A stretch of 64,000 nt of DNA, from assembly GCF_018687495.1 (NCBI RefSeq), contig NZ_CP061293.1:62001-126000 (forward strand), written 5' to 3'. Positions 48,038 through 57,060 of this stretch are shown piece after piece. Numbering within the stretch: the first letter of the stretch is position 1; the number at the start of each line of letters is the position of its first letter. The position numbers and the translations under genes were made by a program. The stretch comes from Polynucleobacter sp. MWH-Svant-W18. Lineage in GTDB: Bacteria > Pseudomonadota > Gammaproteobacteria > Burkholderiales > Burkholderiaceae. The notes beneath the pieces were generated by a model. It did no database searches. It was not told where the DNA came from and saw nothing but the letters and a program-made list of their open reading frames with translations.

Positions 48038-48070
48038 AAAAACCCACTGTGTAAAAACAGTGGGTTTTTT
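48038..48070 (+). terminator. Rho-independent terminator after the porin gene
   Basis: A 13-bp stem is formed by 48038-48050 (AAAAACCCACTGT) and its complement 48057-48069, with a 6-base loop and a T-run to 48070. A small extra hairpin (GCTAGC, GTAA loop, GCTAGC at 48005-48020) lies between the stop codon and the terminator. The stem may also serve the convergent TPR gene. Confidence 0.92.
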
Positions 48071-48100
48071 ATTGCCTTGAATTATGCCGACTACCTTTTC

Positions 48101-49798
48101 CTAGTTTGAGGGAGCCAAGGTGCGTAAATGGGCAATCACTTGGTTCATGACAGATTCCCAATCGCCCGCTTTGGGCTGATTGATGATTTTGGCTTCTGGG
48201 TACCACCAAGTTTTGTTTTGATCAATTTGCCAGCGCCAACAGGAGTCAAAGCGATTTAAGAGCCAGAAAGGCTTACCCAATGCTCCTGCAAGATGGGCTA
48301 TCGATGTATCAACGCAGATTATTAGATCCAAGCAATCCACTAGGGCAGCCGTATCTGAGAAATTAGAAAGCTGATCTCCCAGAATGGTAAGGTTATCGCT
48401 TGGCCATAGTGCATCTCTTAGTTGAGTTAATTCAGATTCAGCCGGCTCTCCTTTTTGGAGGCTAAAGAATTGGATTTCATCGACTTCTTGTAATTTTGCG
48501 ATTTCGGCAAGTGGAAGATTCCTCCTAGCGTTAACACCCCAGCATTCTGGCTGATTAGGACGAAAGCCTCCGTTCCATACGATTCCTACTTTCAGTTTGT
48601 TCGCGCCTGCCATTTCTTTTTGCCAAGCTATTCTTTTGTCAACGTTTGAGAGCAAATAGGGAGAAAAAGTTGGAAGCGCGAAATTACTGCTCGAGAATAA
48701 ATATGGAAGACTAAGCAGGGGAATTTGATGCGTAATATTGGGCGGCGCTTTAGTATCAATAGCGATCACGCTATCAAGGTATGCTTGCTCGCTCAGTAAA
48801 TCTATTAAAGGTTGTTGTGTCGCCAAGGTGAAGTGAGCACCCAATTCTTTTAAGGCTGGTAAGTATCTGCAGAATTGAAGGGTATCGCCTAAACCTTGCT
48901 CGGACCAAATTAAGATGCGTTTATTTTTAAGATCATCTAGGCTGCTCAAGAGTGGCGTGTCATTAAAAAATCTTTTTGGTGCATTTTGCCGCAGCCACCG
49001 ATTTTCATAATTTCTCCAGCCGCGTTCGTAGTCGCCGAGCGCTAGCTGCAGAAGAGATTGATTGTAGAGCGTATCCTTATCGTCCGGAGCGATTTGCAGA
49101 GCCTTGTCAAATAATTGGGCAGCTTCGGTATGCCTCTTTAGACTAATCAATAGGTTGCCCTTGTTAGTGAATGCCTCAACATATTGGCTATTAAGCTCTA
49201 TTGCTCGATCAAAACAAGTTAAGGCTTCCGTTGGATTATTCATGGCTTCAAAAGTTACCCCTTTGTTGAGCCAAATGTATGAGTTATCTGGATCTAATTC
49301 CTGAGCTCTACTTAAATGCTTGAGTGATCGACCATATTCACCAAGATTATTCAAACAAGAGCCGAGATTCATTTGTGCTTCAAAAGAGTTCGGATCGATT
49401 ACACATGCCTGCTCAAAATATTTTTCTGCAGTTTGGTACTGAAATAGTGAGGCGTGAGCGAGTCCGAGATTATGAAGTGCCTCAAATAGAGGACCATGTT
49501 TTGATAATATTTGCTGATAAAGGTTGATTGCTCTATTTGTCTGGCCAGACTCCAAGTAAAGGTCACCAAGCATCAATAATATATTTGGAGGGGAGCTTTC
49601 ATCACAGATCTTCTGTAAAAGAGCGATTGCCGCAAGATCATTATTGAGATGGGTATAGATTTTTGCCAGTAGCTCATAAGCTTGTGGGTTATCTGAGTCC
49701 ACGCGGATCATTTCTTCAAGTAGCTCTTTTGCTGAATCAATCAACCCTTCCTTCAGCCAATATTTAGCTAACTCTAGGTTTTGAGCTGCCTTATTCAT
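48101..49798 (-). CDS. TPR protein with C-terminal GT9-like glycosyltransferase domain
   Basis: The 565-residue protein begins with a run of tetratricopeptide repeats over about residues 1-275 (for example ALTCFDRAIELNSQYVEAFT). A domain like heptosyltransferase-family (GT9) glycosyltransferases follows, with ILIWSEQGLGDTLQFCRYLP, KVGIVWNGG and VDCLDLIICVDTSIAHLAGA. The start at 49798 overlaps the htrA stop by 8 bases; an upstream ATG at 49828 would overlap further. There is no signal peptide. Such TPR-GT fusions are common in betaproteobacteria, but their substrates are mostly unknown. It is probably cotranscribed with mscL and htrA. Confidence 0.8.
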   Translation of the reverse strand: MNKAAQNLELAKYWLKEGLIDSAKELLEEMIRVDSDNPQAYELLAKIYTHLNNDLAAIALLQKICDESSPPNILLMLGDLYLESGQTNRAINLYQQILSKHGPLFEALHNLGLAHASLFQYQTAEKYFEQACVIDPNSFEAQMNLGSCLNNLGEYGRSLKHLSRAQELDPDNSYIWLNKGVTFEAMNNPTEALTCFDRAIELNSQYVEAFTNKGNLLISLKRHTEAAQLFDKALQIAPDDKDTLYNQSLLQLALGDYERGWRNYENRWLRQNAPKRFFNDTPLLSSLDDLKNKRILIWSEQGLGDTLQFCRYLPALKELGAHFTLATQQPLIDLLSEQAYLDSVIAIDTKAPPNITHQIPLLSLPYLFSSSNFALPTFSPYLLSNVDKRIAWQKEMAGANKLKVGIVWNGGFRPNQPECWGVNARRNLPLAEIAKLQEVDEIQFFSLQKGEPAESELTQLRDALWPSDNLTILGDQLSNFSDTAALVDCLDLIICVDTSIAHLAGALGKPFWLLNRFDSCWRWQIDQNKTWWYPEAKIINQPKAGDWESVMNQVIAHLRTLAPSN

Positions 49799-50972
49799 GG
49801 CTGAACTTTGGTTTGGGTCTTTTCCCAATCAGCACCTTCAGCACAAGCTCTTTATTTTTACGCAGAAGACTAAATGTAGCCTCAGTGCCTGGTTTTAGTT
49901 CGGATACCTTGCTGAGCAGCGCTCGAACGTCCCTAATGCTTTGGCCATTGACCCCTGTTAGAACGTCTCCAGGTCTGATTCCTGCTCGATCTGCTGGCCC
50001 TCCCTCGAGGACTCCTGATAACAGTACACCTTGTGATTGTTTGGCAATGCCAAGCGATTCTGCAAGTTCCTCGGAAAGGTTTTGAGGTTCAACCCCAATC
50101 CAGCCCCGAGTCACACCCCCATTGTTGATGATGGACTCCATAACTTGTTTTGCAAGATTTACAGGAATAGCAAATCCAATGCCCATCGACCCGCCATTGT
50201 TTGAGTAAATGGCCGTGTTAATACCGATGAGATTGCCGCGGGTATCAATCAACGCCCCACCAGAATTTCCTGGATTAATTGCTGCGTCCGTTTGAATAAA
50301 GTTTTCAAAAGTATTGATTCCAACATGATCACGGCCAAGAGCAGAAACAATACCAGAGGTAACAGTTTGACCAACCCCAAAAGGATTGCCAATTGCCAGC
50401 ACGACATCACCTACATGCACGGACTCAATTCTTGCAAAAGTGATTGGTGGTGGTAATTGTTTGGCCTCAATTTTTAACACGGCAATATCCGTTTCAGGAT
50501 CGCTGCCAATCATTTTTGCTTTCACTTTTCGACCATCAGAAAGTGCAACATCAATATCTGTTGCATCACTAATCACGTGATGGTTGGTAAGAATGATTCC
50601 CTCAGGGCTCACTAAAACCCCAGAGCCTAGGCTGGAGCTGGGTTCTTCGTCTGGTGGCTGTTCACCAAAAAAGAATTTAAATAAAGGGTCAGAGGAGTTT
50701 GGCTTGCCCCCTTTACGCGCTTTGGGTTTGGTGGAATTCTTGCTACTGAAAATATTTACCACTGCTGGCGCTGATTTCTTCACTGCATCATGGTATGAAC
50801 CAGGACTTAGGGTGTCACCCTCAGCCACCCCTTCTTTAAGAGTAACATTGCTCACTATCGAGCCAACACTTTCATCAGATAACCAATTTGGTTTTAGAGT
50901 GACGACAATGAATAGTGCCGCAAGAAGAATGGTTACGGCTTGTGCAAACAATAACCATAGGCGCTTAAACAT
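49791..50972 (-). CDS. HtrA-family serine protease, membrane anchored (DegS/DegQ-like)
   Basis: Trypsin-like periplasmic protease of envelope quality control. The 393-residue protein has an N-terminal anchor (about 8-26). Its protease domain carries the triad His132 (TNHHV), Asp162 (DPETDIAVLK) and Ser237 (NPGNSGGAL). One PDZ domain (about 285-385) follows, with VLLSGVLEGGPADRAGIRPGD. One PDZ plus an anchor fits DegS or AlgW; a soluble DegQ form is also possible if the N-terminus is cleaved. The stop overlaps the downstream TPR gene by 8 bases. It lies 20 bases after mscL. Confidence 0.92.
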   Translation of the reverse strand: MFKRLWLLFAQAVTILLAALFIVVTLKPNWLSDESVGSIVSNVTLKEGVAEGDTLSPGSYHDAVKKSAPAVVNIFSSKNSTKPKARKGGKPNSSDPLFKFFFGEQPPDEEPSSSLGSGVLVSPEGIILTNHHVISDATDIDVALSDGRKVKAKMIGSDPETDIAVLKIEAKQLPPPITFARIESVHVGDVVLAIGNPFGVGQTVTSGIVSALGRDHVGINTFENFIQTDAAINPGNSGGALIDTRGNLIGINTAIYSNNGGSMGIGFAIPVNLAKQVMESIINNGGVTRGWIGVEPQNLSEELAESLGIAKQSQGVLLSGVLEGGPADRAGIRPGDVLTGVNGQSIRDVRALLSKVSELKPGTEATFSLLRKNKELVLKVLIGKRPKPKFSHE

Positions 50973-50992
50973 TTAGCAGTTCACTTTATGAA

Positions 50993-51415
50993 TTATTTTT
51001 TGAGGCTGTCACGAATTTCACGCAACAACACAATATCTTCTGGTGTTGGTGGTGGAGGAGGGGCATCCATAATGCGAATTTTGTTGACAACCTTGACCAT
51101 TTGAAAAATTACGAATGCCAGCAAAATGAAATTAATAGAAATAGTGATGAAGTTGCCATAGGCGAAAATCGGCACCCCAGCCTTTTTGAGGGCGTCAAAA
51201 GTTCTGGGAACTCCCTCTGGGACGTGACCCAAGACAATAAATAGGTTTGTAAAGTCGATATGACCCCCAAAAAGGGTCGAAATAACCGGCATGACGACAT
51301 CATTTACCAAGGAATCGACGATTTTGCCGAAGGCCCCGCCAATAATCACACCAACTGCCAAATCAATCACATTGCCCTTAACGGCAAAGTCCCGAAATTC
51401 CTTTAAAACGCTCAT
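50993..51415 (-). CDS. mscL: Large-conductance mechanosensitive channel
   Basis: MscL is a pentameric inner-membrane channel that opens under membrane tension to relieve hypo-osmotic shock. The 140-residue protein has [20 protein letters not shown] at the N-terminus. The first helix [20 protein letters not shown] follows, then a second membrane helix (about 85-108) and the charged C-terminal bundle segment [15 protein letters not shown]. It heads a probable mscL-htrA-TPR/GT unit on the minus strand, divergent from petA. Confidence 0.96.
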   Translation of the reverse strand: MSVLKEFRDFAVKGNVIDLAVGVIIGGAFGKIVDSLVNDVVMPVISTLFGGHIDFTNLFIVLGHVPEGVPRTFDALKKAGVPIFAYGNFITISINFILLAFVIFQMVKVVNKIRIMDAPPPPPTPEDIVLLREIRDSLKK

Positions 51416-51472
51416 TTAGCCTTCCCTTCCTATCTGGATCCTGATTAACTCGAGATTAACCCCATAACTTTC

Positions 51473-51500
51473 TTGCTTACCCCACTTTTTACTTTAAAAT
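51473..51500 (+). promoter_or_regulatory. Candidate promoter for petABC
   Basis: A TTGCTT -35 element (51473-51478) is followed after 16 bases by TAAAAT (51495-51500). This is a good sigma70-type match 52 bases before the petA start, in the 137-base gap shared with divergent mscL. Confidence 0.5.
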
Positions 51501-51552
51501 CCTATCTTTAAGCAATTTCCACCCATAAATACCCTTTTTAGGAATTTTGTAA

Positions 51553-52155
51553 ATGAGTGACAAGCCCTCAATGGACAAGGATCGCCGTAACTGGTTGATC
51601 GCCACTTCGGCAGTAGGTGGTGTAGGTGCAGCAGCAGCCCTTTACCCTTTTATAGATAGTTTTGAGCCATCAGAGCGTGCAAAAGCCGCTGGTGCTGCAG
51701 TCGAAATCGATATCACTGGCATGCAGCCTGATGAGATGAGAACAGTTGAATGGCGCGGTAAGCCTGTTTGGGTTATTCGTCGCACACCAGAGCAAGTTGC
51801 TGAACTTTCTAAGTTGGATAGTGAATTGGCTGATCCAGATTCATTGCGTGATCCTGCTCAGTTCACTCCACCTTATGCTCAGAATCAATGGCGCTCCATT
51901 AAGCCTGAATACCTTGTGGTAGTTGGTATTTGCACTCACTTGGGTTGTTCACCAAATGCGAAGTTTGAAGCGGGTCCACAACCATCCTTGCCAAATACTT
52001 GGCCAGGTGGTTTCCTTTGCCCATGTCATGGCTCTACTTTTGACATGGCCGGCCGTGTGTATAAAAACAAACCAGCCCCAGATAACCTTGAAGTGCCGCC
52101 ACATATGTATTTGAGCGATACCAAGATTTTGGTTGGCGACGATAAGAAGGCCTAA
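51553..52155 (+). CDS. petA: Ubiquinol-cytochrome c reductase Rieske iron-sulfur subunit
   Basis: The Rieske protein takes electrons from ubiquinol in the bc1 complex. The 200-residue protein has a twin-arginine-type N-terminus (DRRNWLIATS, Arg11-Arg12). A hydrophobic anchor (about 14-33) follows. Cluster boxes are Cys127-T-His129-L-G-Cys132 and Cys156-P-Cys158-His159. The twin-arginine motif indicates Tat-dependent membrane insertion; tatABC are in this window. It leads a petABC operon with 10- and 41-base spacers. Confidence 0.96.
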   Translation: MSDKPSMDKDRRNWLIATSAVGGVGAAAALYPFIDSFEPSERAKAAGAAVEIDITGMQPDEMRTVEWRGKPVWVIRRTPEQVAELSKLDSELADPDSLRDPAQFTPPYAQNQWRSIKPEYLVVVGICTHLGCSPNAKFEAGPQPSLPNTWPGGFLCPCHGSTFDMAGRVYKNKPAPDNLEVPPHMYLSDTKILVGDDKKA

Positions 52156-52165
52156 GGAGAGATAG

Positions 52166-53566
52166 ATGGCATTCCACGAAAAACAAGTTCCAGCAGACGC
52201 CTCTGCTGCTCAAAAGCTGATGGCTTGGGTTGACTCACGCCTGCCGGTAACAGAAGCTTTCAAGCGGCATATGAGTGAGTATTACGCACCAAAGAATTTA
52301 AATTTCTTCTATATTTTTGGCGCCTTAGCGATTGTTGTGTTGGTAAACCAGATATTTACCGGTATTTTCTTGACCATGAACTACAAGCCTGACGCTGCCA
52401 AGGCGTTTGATTCTGTTGAGTACATCATGCGCGAAGTGCCGTGGGGCTGGGTGATTCGCTATATGCACTCTACCGGCGCCTCTATGTTCTTCGTAGTGGT
52501 TTACATGCATATGTTCCGCGGTTTGATCTACGGTTCTTATCGCAAGCCACGTGAATTGATTTGGATTTTCGGTTGCGCAATTTTCTTGTGCTTGATGGGC
52601 GAGGCATTCTTCGGTTACTTGCTCCCATGGGGTCAGATGTCTTACTGGGGCGCTCAAGTAATTGTGAACTTGTTCTCTGCAATCCCATTCATTGGTCCAG
52701 ACCTATCCCTTTGGTTGCGTGGTGATTATGTTGTGGGTGATGCAACTCTGAACCGCTTCTTTGCATTCCACGTGATTGCGATTCCACTGATATTGGTTGG
52801 TTTGGTAGCAGCCCATATTCTTGCTTTGCATGAAGTTGGTTCCAATAATCCTGATGGCGTTGAGATCAAAGATACCCTTGATGCAAACGGACACCCAGTA
52901 GACGGCATTCCTTTCCATCCTTATTACAGCGTGCATGACGTGATGTATTTGGGCGGATTTTTAATGGTCTTTGCTTGCATCGTGTTCTTTGCTCCAGAGA
53001 TGGGCGGCTACTTCCTTGAAGCCAATAACTTTGTACCTGCAAATCCATTGCAAACGCCTCCACACATTGCGCCGGTCTGGTATTTCACACCGTTCTACTC
53101 TATGTTGCGTGCAACTACCTCAAACTTCTTGTTGCCCTTATGGATTTTCTTGGCAGTGATTTTGGGTATGTTTGCCTTGAAAACCAAAGATCTTAAGGTG
53201 AAGGGTGCTTGTGCTGCAATCGCTTTGGCTTTAGCTGGCGGCTTCTATTTGTTTGATGCTAAGTTTTGGGGTGTTGTGATCATGGGTGGTTCTGTAGTGA
53301 TCATGTTCTTCTTGCCATGGCTTGATCATTCCCCAGTGAAATCCATTCGCTATCGCCCAGATTTCCATAAATATATTTATGGCGTCTTTGTGGTGAGCTT
53401 CGTGATCTTGGGTTACTTGGGAATTCAGCCACCATCACCAGTATTTGAAAAGATTTCTCAGGTTTGCACTATTTACTATCTGGGCTTCTTCTTAGGAATG
53501 CCGTTCTGGAGCACGCTTGGTACATTCAAGCCAGTTCCAACACGCGTTACCTTTAAGTCCCATTAA
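52166..53566 (+). CDS. petB: Cytochrome b of the bc1 complex
   Basis: Cytochrome b holds the two b-type haems and both quinone sites of the bc1 complex. The 466-residue protein has about eight or nine membrane helices. Haem-ligand histidines lie in IRYMHSTGASMFFVVVYMHM and in FFAFHVIAIPLILVGLVAAH. The family motif ETEAFFGYLLPWGQMSYWGA-type is present as GEAFFGYLLPWGQMSYWGAQ. The PEWY-type quinol site appears as a proline-rich loop after APVWYFTPFYSMLR. It follows petA after 10 bases. Confidence 0.96.
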   Translation: MAFHEKQVPADASAAQKLMAWVDSRLPVTEAFKRHMSEYYAPKNLNFFYIFGALAIVVLVNQIFTGIFLTMNYKPDAAKAFDSVEYIMREVPWGWVIRYMHSTGASMFFVVVYMHMFRGLIYGSYRKPRELIWIFGCAIFLCLMGEAFFGYLLPWGQMSYWGAQVIVNLFSAIPFIGPDLSLWLRGDYVVGDATLNRFFAFHVIAIPLILVGLVAAHILALHEVGSNNPDGVEIKDTLDANGHPVDGIPFHPYYSVHDVMYLGGFLMVFACIVFFAPEMGGYFLEANNFVPANPLQTPPHIAPVWYFTPFYSMLRATTSNFLLPLWIFLAVILGMFALKTKDLKVKGACAAIALALAGGFYLFDAKFWGVVIMGGSVVIMFFLPWLDHSPVKSIRYRPDFHKYIYGVFVVSFVILGYLGIQPPSPVFEKISQVCTIYYLGFFLGMPFWSTLGTFKPVPTRVTFKSH

Positions 53567-53607
53567 TTTAAGCCTGCGATAACAGCGAAGAGAAATTAGG
53601 AACTAGT

Positions 53608-54381
53608 ATGAAACGAATTCTGCAAACTTTGATGGGCATCTGCCAAGCCACAGTATTAGTTGCCGCCCTTGGTCTGAGTCTGAATGCCAATGCAAATGAA
53701 GGCGGCTTTCCATTAGACGCTGCACCTAACCGCGTAAGCAACAATGCTTCATTGCAAAACGGTGCAAAGATTTTTGTGAACTATTGCTTAAATTGCCACG
53801 CAGCATCTAGCATGCGTTACAACCGCTTGCGCGATATTGGCCTAACTGATCAGCAAATCAAAGACAATCTGATTTTTACTGATGCCAAGGTGGGTGACTT
53901 GATGACCATTTCAATGTCTCCAAAGGAGGCTAAGGCATGGTTTGGTAAGAATCCTCCAGACTTATCTGTAGAGGCTCGTGCGCGTGGAACGGATTGGCTG
54001 TATACCTACTTCCGTACCTTCTACAAAGACGACACCACTCAAACGGGTTGGAATAATTTGGTTTATCCAAACGTAGGTATGCCGCATGTTCTTTGGCAGC
54101 TACAGGGTGAGCGTGCTGCGAAGTTTGAAGAGCACAAAGATCCGCATGATGAAGGCAGAATGGAAAAGGTGTTTGTTGGCTTTGAGCAATTAACACCTGG
54201 AACGATGAAGCCCCAAGAATATGACGACAACATCGCTGACTTGGTTGCTTTTATGTCTTGGATGGCCGAGCCAGTCCAACTGGAGCGTAAGCGTCTTGGC
54301 GTGATAGTGCTTTTGTTCTTGGCGATCTTCACGATCTTGGCTTGGCGTCTAAACAAAGCTTATTGGAAAGATATCCACTAA
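53608..54381 (+). CDS. petC: Cytochrome c1 of the bc1 complex
   Basis: Cytochrome c1 accepts electrons from the Rieske protein and passes them to soluble cytochrome c. The 257-residue protein has a signal peptide (about 1-30). The haem-binding Cys60-L-N-Cys63-His64 is followed by AASSMRYNRL, and a likely axial methionine lies in NVGMPHVLW. The C-terminal membrane anchor is near 229-248 with a basic tail. AAATTAGGAAC precedes the ATG. The soluble partner may be the cytochrome c4 encoded at 12793. Confidence 0.96.
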   Translation: MKRILQTLMGICQATVLVAALGLSLNANANEGGFPLDAAPNRVSNNASLQNGAKIFVNYCLNCHAASSMRYNRLRDIGLTDQQIKDNLIFTDAKVGDLMTISMSPKEAKAWFGKNPPDLSVEARARGTDWLYTYFRTFYKDDTTQTGWNNLVYPNVGMPHVLWQLQGERAAKFEEHKDPHDEGRMEKVFVGFEQLTPGTMKPQEYDDNIADLVAFMSWMAEPVQLERKRLGVIVLLFLAIFTILAWRLNKAYWKDIH

Positions 54382-54387
54382 TGTAGT

Positions 54388-54414
54388 TCATGAGCCCTGA
54401 ATTGGGACTCATGA
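54388..54414 (+). other. Hairpin after petC
   Basis: TCATGAG (54388-54394) pairs with CTCATGA (54408-54414), extended inward by CCC/GGG with one bulged A and a 6-base loop. No T-tract follows, so it may be a processing or weak termination signal between petC and sspA. Confidence 0.35.
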
Positions 54415-54478
54415 GTGAAAAGATTTAACGCTGATGTGCGTTTGTTGTATTGAAGTAGAAATTTAAGGAACTATATTT

Positions 54479-55090
54479 ATGATGGTGTTGTACTCGGGTA
54501 CTAACTGCCCCTTCTCGCAACGCTGCCGTTTGGTGCTTTTTGAAAAAGGCATGGATTTTGAAATCCGCGATGTTGACTTGTTTAATAAGCCAGAAGATAT
54601 CTCGGTGATGAACCCTTATGGCCAAGTGCCGATCTTGGTTGAGCGCGATCTTATTTTGTATGAATCAAACATCATCAATGAATATATTGATGAGCGTTTT
54701 CCTCATCCACAGTTGATGCCGCCTGATCCAGTAGCCCGTGCGCGTGCACGTCTCTTCCTCTTCAATTTTGAGAAAGAGTTATTTGTACACGTTGCCTCAT
54801 TGGAAAATGAAAAAGGTAAGGCTGCAGAAAAGAATCATGAAAAAGCGCGTTTAGCTATTCGTGATCGCTTGACACAGTTGGCGCCGATTTTTGTTAAGAA
54901 TAAGTACATGCTCGGTGATGAGTTCTCAATGCTAGACGTTGCCATTGCGCCATTGCTATGGCGTCTTGAGCACTACGGTATTGATCTTTCTCGTAATGCT
55001 GCAGCACTCTTGAAATACGCTGAGCGTATTTTCAGCAGACCAGCCTATATCGAAGCATTGACCCCTTCAGAAAAGGTCATGCGCCGCTAA
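54479..55090 (+). CDS. sspA: Stringent starvation protein A (GST-fold)
   Basis: SspA is a glutathione-S-transferase-fold protein that binds RNA polymerase and aids stationary-phase and acid survival in E. coli. The 203-residue protein has the N-terminal thioredoxin-like domain GTNCPFSQRCRLVLFEKGMD, lacking the catalytic residues of true GSTs. The NEYIDERFPHPQLMP segment (about 64-78) and a helical C-terminal domain follow. It lies upstream of sspB and downstream of petABC, a typical betaproteobacterial order. TTTAAGGAACTAT precedes the start. Confidence 0.93.
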   Translation: MMVLYSGTNCPFSQRCRLVLFEKGMDFEIRDVDLFNKPEDISVMNPYGQVPILVERDLILYESNIINEYIDERFPHPQLMPPDPVARARARLFLFNFEKELFVHVASLENEKGKAAEKNHEKARLAIRDRLTQLAPIFVKNKYMLGDEFSMLDVAIAPLLWRLEHYGIDLSRNAAALLKYAERIFSRPAYIEALTPSEKVMRR

Positions 55091-55118
55091 GCAATTCTAG
55101 CGGTTCATTATGGTCGGG

Positions 55119-55526
55119 ATGTCTGACGTTCCAAGCAATAAACCCTATCTAATCCGTGCCCTACATCAGTGGTGCACGGATTTTGGTTTTACACCCTTCA
55201 TTGCTGTTTTTGTAGATGCAAGGGTTGAGGTGCCAATGGAGTTTGTGAAGAATGATGAGATTGTTTTAAATCTCTCGCTAGAGGCATGTCACCAGCTGCA
55301 AATGGAAAATGATTGGATCAGCTTTCAAGCCCGGTTTGGGGGCGTTCCTAGAAAGATTATGGTGCCCGTGAGCCATGTCTTGGCGATTTATGCCAGAGAG
55401 AATGGGCAGGGCATGTCTTTCCCGTTTGATCCTGCCAAAGCCAGGGATCTACACGTTGCTGATTCTGGGGATCAGGAGTCTGAAAAACCCAAAGCCGGCA
55501 GACCTTCCTTGAGGATTGTGAAATAA
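55119..55526 (+). CDS. sspB: ClpXP adaptor SspB
   Basis: SspB delivers ssrA-tagged proteins to ClpXP. The start at 55119 gives 135 residues; an ATG at 55110 would add three. The substrate-binding domain is recognisable from KPYLIRALHQWCTDFGFTPF near the N-terminus, then FQARFGGVPRKIMVPVSHVL and IYARENGQGMSFPF. A flexible linker follows, and the C-terminal GRPSLRIVK tail is the ClpX-binding motif. The tRNA-Thr gene follows. Confidence 0.94.
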   Translation: MSDVPSNKPYLIRALHQWCTDFGFTPFIAVFVDARVEVPMEFVKNDEIVLNLSLEACHQLQMENDWISFQARFGGVPRKIMVPVSHVLAIYARENGQGMSFPFDPAKARDLHVADSGDQESEKPKAGRPSLRIVK

Positions 55527-55543
55527 GTTAAAATATCCCTGTT

Positions 55544-55619
55544 GCCCCTTTAGCTCATCTGGTAGAGCAACTGATTTGTAATCAGTAGGTGGTCTGTTCG
55601 AGTCGGACAAGGGGCACCA
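55544..55619 (+). tRNA. tRNA-Thr (anticodon TGT)
   Basis: The 76-base gene has a 7-bp acceptor stem GCCCCTT/AAGGGGC and a D-arm with GGTAGAGC. The anticodon stem ACTGA/TCAGT surrounds loop TTTGTAA, anticodon TGT. The TTCGAGTC T-arm, discriminator A and encoded CCA end complete the gene. It reads threonine ACA codons (and probably ACG). It is followed at once by a terminator and precedes the convergent transporter gene. Confidence 0.96.
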
Positions 55620-55627
55620 AAAAATTC

Positions 55628-55662
55628 AAAAGCCACTAAGCAGATTGCCTTGGTGGCTTTTT
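55628..55662 (+). terminator. Terminator after tRNA-Thr
   Basis: Bases 55628-55640 and 55649-55661 form a 13-bp stem with one G-U pair and an 8-base loop, followed by T-rich sequence. It ends the tRNA transcript and may also stop the convergent MFS gene. Confidence 0.85.
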
Positions 55663-55671
55663 CTTTTGGGG

Positions 55672-57021
55672 CTAGAGTCTTAAGTCCGCATTTCTGGTCT
55701 CGGGTAAATATAAAAGTGCAATAAGTGCCGCGCAAGCAAGAAAGATTGTTGGGTACCATAAACCTGCCAAATCATTACCCCATTGTTGATTAAGCCAGGT
55801 AATAACCAGCGGCAAAAGTCCACCAATCCACCCGGCTGCAAGATTATGGGGGAGGGTGGCGGCACTATTTCGAGTCTTAGCCGGAAATAGCTCCGCCAAT
55901 AGAGCTGTTTGTGGGCCAATCACTAAGGCTAGCGACAAAGAGAGAGCCGTTAAAAGTAGTCCGATCAAAATGATGGTGCTGTTGGTATTTGGCGCTTCAA
56001 GATATTGCCCGCTTAAACTTTGCAGCATTTCAAACGCTGGTTGAGTAAATACTGCGCCCAACAAAAGCCCGCAAATCACAACCGGCCTTCTCCCAACTTT
56101 ATCTGATAGCCAGCCAGCAAAAAGTGTGAAAGGGAAAAGGGCTAAGGTCGCATAAATACTGAGTTGGTCTACTAGTCCCGCCGGTAGCTTAACTGAGGTC
56201 TTTAAAAAGATTGCGGTATAAACCTGAACACAGAAAAACAGGACGGCTCCGCCAGCCGAGATGCAAAAGAAAAGCAAGAACATGTGCTTACGAGTTTGCG
56301 GGTCACGAAAATTACTCAGCAATGGATGCACAGTCTTTTGCTGAGTTTTGCTAAGCCCCAAAAATATAGGGGTCTCTTCTAGGGACCGTCGAGTGTAAAA
56401 AGCAATGATGAGTAAAAAAAACGAAATCCAAAAAGGTACGCGCCATCCCCATGATAGAAACTCTTCTGGTGATAAGCATTGCCTCAGAAAAGCAATCTGC
56501 AATGTTGAAAATAAAATTCCCAGTGGACCCATCAACTGCAAAAAACTGGTCTTAAAGCCCCTATATTTGCTGCCAGCGTGCTCGGTAAGATAAACGGCGC
56601 CACCGCCAATTTCACCACCGGCAGATAAACCTTGAAGTAGGCGCAAACTTACCAAGAGGATTGGGGCCCAGATACCAACTTGTGCATAAGTGGGTAAAAA
56701 TCCCACGCTGACTGTTGCGAGACCCATCAGCGCAATGGTCATCATGAAAACGGGTTTGCGACCAATGCGATCGCCCATTGAGCCGAATATTGCTGCGCCA
56801 ACAGGACGGACTACCATTCCAACCCCAAAGGTCGCTAAGCTGGCCAAAAGGCCTGTGCTTGGGTCGCTTGACGGAAAGAAAAGGGGCCCAAAAACAACCG
56901 CTAGGGTAGCAAAGGTCAGAAAGTCATACCATTCCAAAAATGTCCCAAAGCAGGTTGCAATGGCTATTTTTCGATAGGAATTTGAACCTTTAATTTTTTC
57001 TAAGTTATTGATTTTATTCAA
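55672..57021 (-). CDS. MHS-family MFS transporter (ShiA/ProP-like)
   Basis: Major-facilitator proton symporter of the metabolite:H+ symporter family. The 449-residue protein has 12 hydrophobic segments. Family motifs are CFGTFLEWYDFLTFATLA (about 19-36), GDRIGRKPVF between helices 2 and 3, and LLQGLSAGGEIGGGAVYLTE in helix 4. The family takes up organic acids, shikimate, proline or betaine; the substrate cannot be read from sequence. The gene converges on tRNA-Thr and shares a 173-base region with the divergent phasin gene. Confidence 0.9.
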   Translation of the reverse strand: MNKINNLEKIKGSNSYRKIAIATCFGTFLEWYDFLTFATLAVVFGPLFFPSSDPSTGLLASLATFGVGMVVRPVGAAIFGSMGDRIGRKPVFMMTIALMGLATVSVGFLPTYAQVGIWAPILLVSLRLLQGLSAGGEIGGGAVYLTEHAGSKYRGFKTSFLQLMGPLGILFSTLQIAFLRQCLSPEEFLSWGWRVPFWISFFLLIIAFYTRRSLEETPIFLGLSKTQQKTVHPLLSNFRDPQTRKHMFLLFFCISAGGAVLFFCVQVYTAIFLKTSVKLPAGLVDQLSIYATLALFPFTLFAGWLSDKVGRRPVVICGLLLGAVFTQPAFEMLQSLSGQYLEAPNTNSTIILIGLLLTALSLSLALVIGPQTALLAELFPAKTRNSAATLPHNLAAGWIGGLLPLVITWLNQQWGNDLAGLWYPTIFLACAALIALLYLPETRNADLRL

Positions 57022-57043
57022 TTTATATAATCTTGTGAATTAT

Positions 57044-57060
57044 TTGTTGCAAAGCAGCAA
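57044..57060. promoter_or_regulatory. Candidate PhaR-type operator upstream of the phasin gene
   Basis: TTGTTGC-AAA-GCAGCAA (57044-57060) is a near-perfect inverted repeat with a TGC-N3-GCA core. In Rhodobacter and Paracoccus the PHB-responsive repressor PhaR binds CTGC-N3/4-GCAG-type sites upstream of phasin genes. The site lies 135 bases before the phasin start, in the shared promoter region. The match to that motif is partial. Confidence 0.35.
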
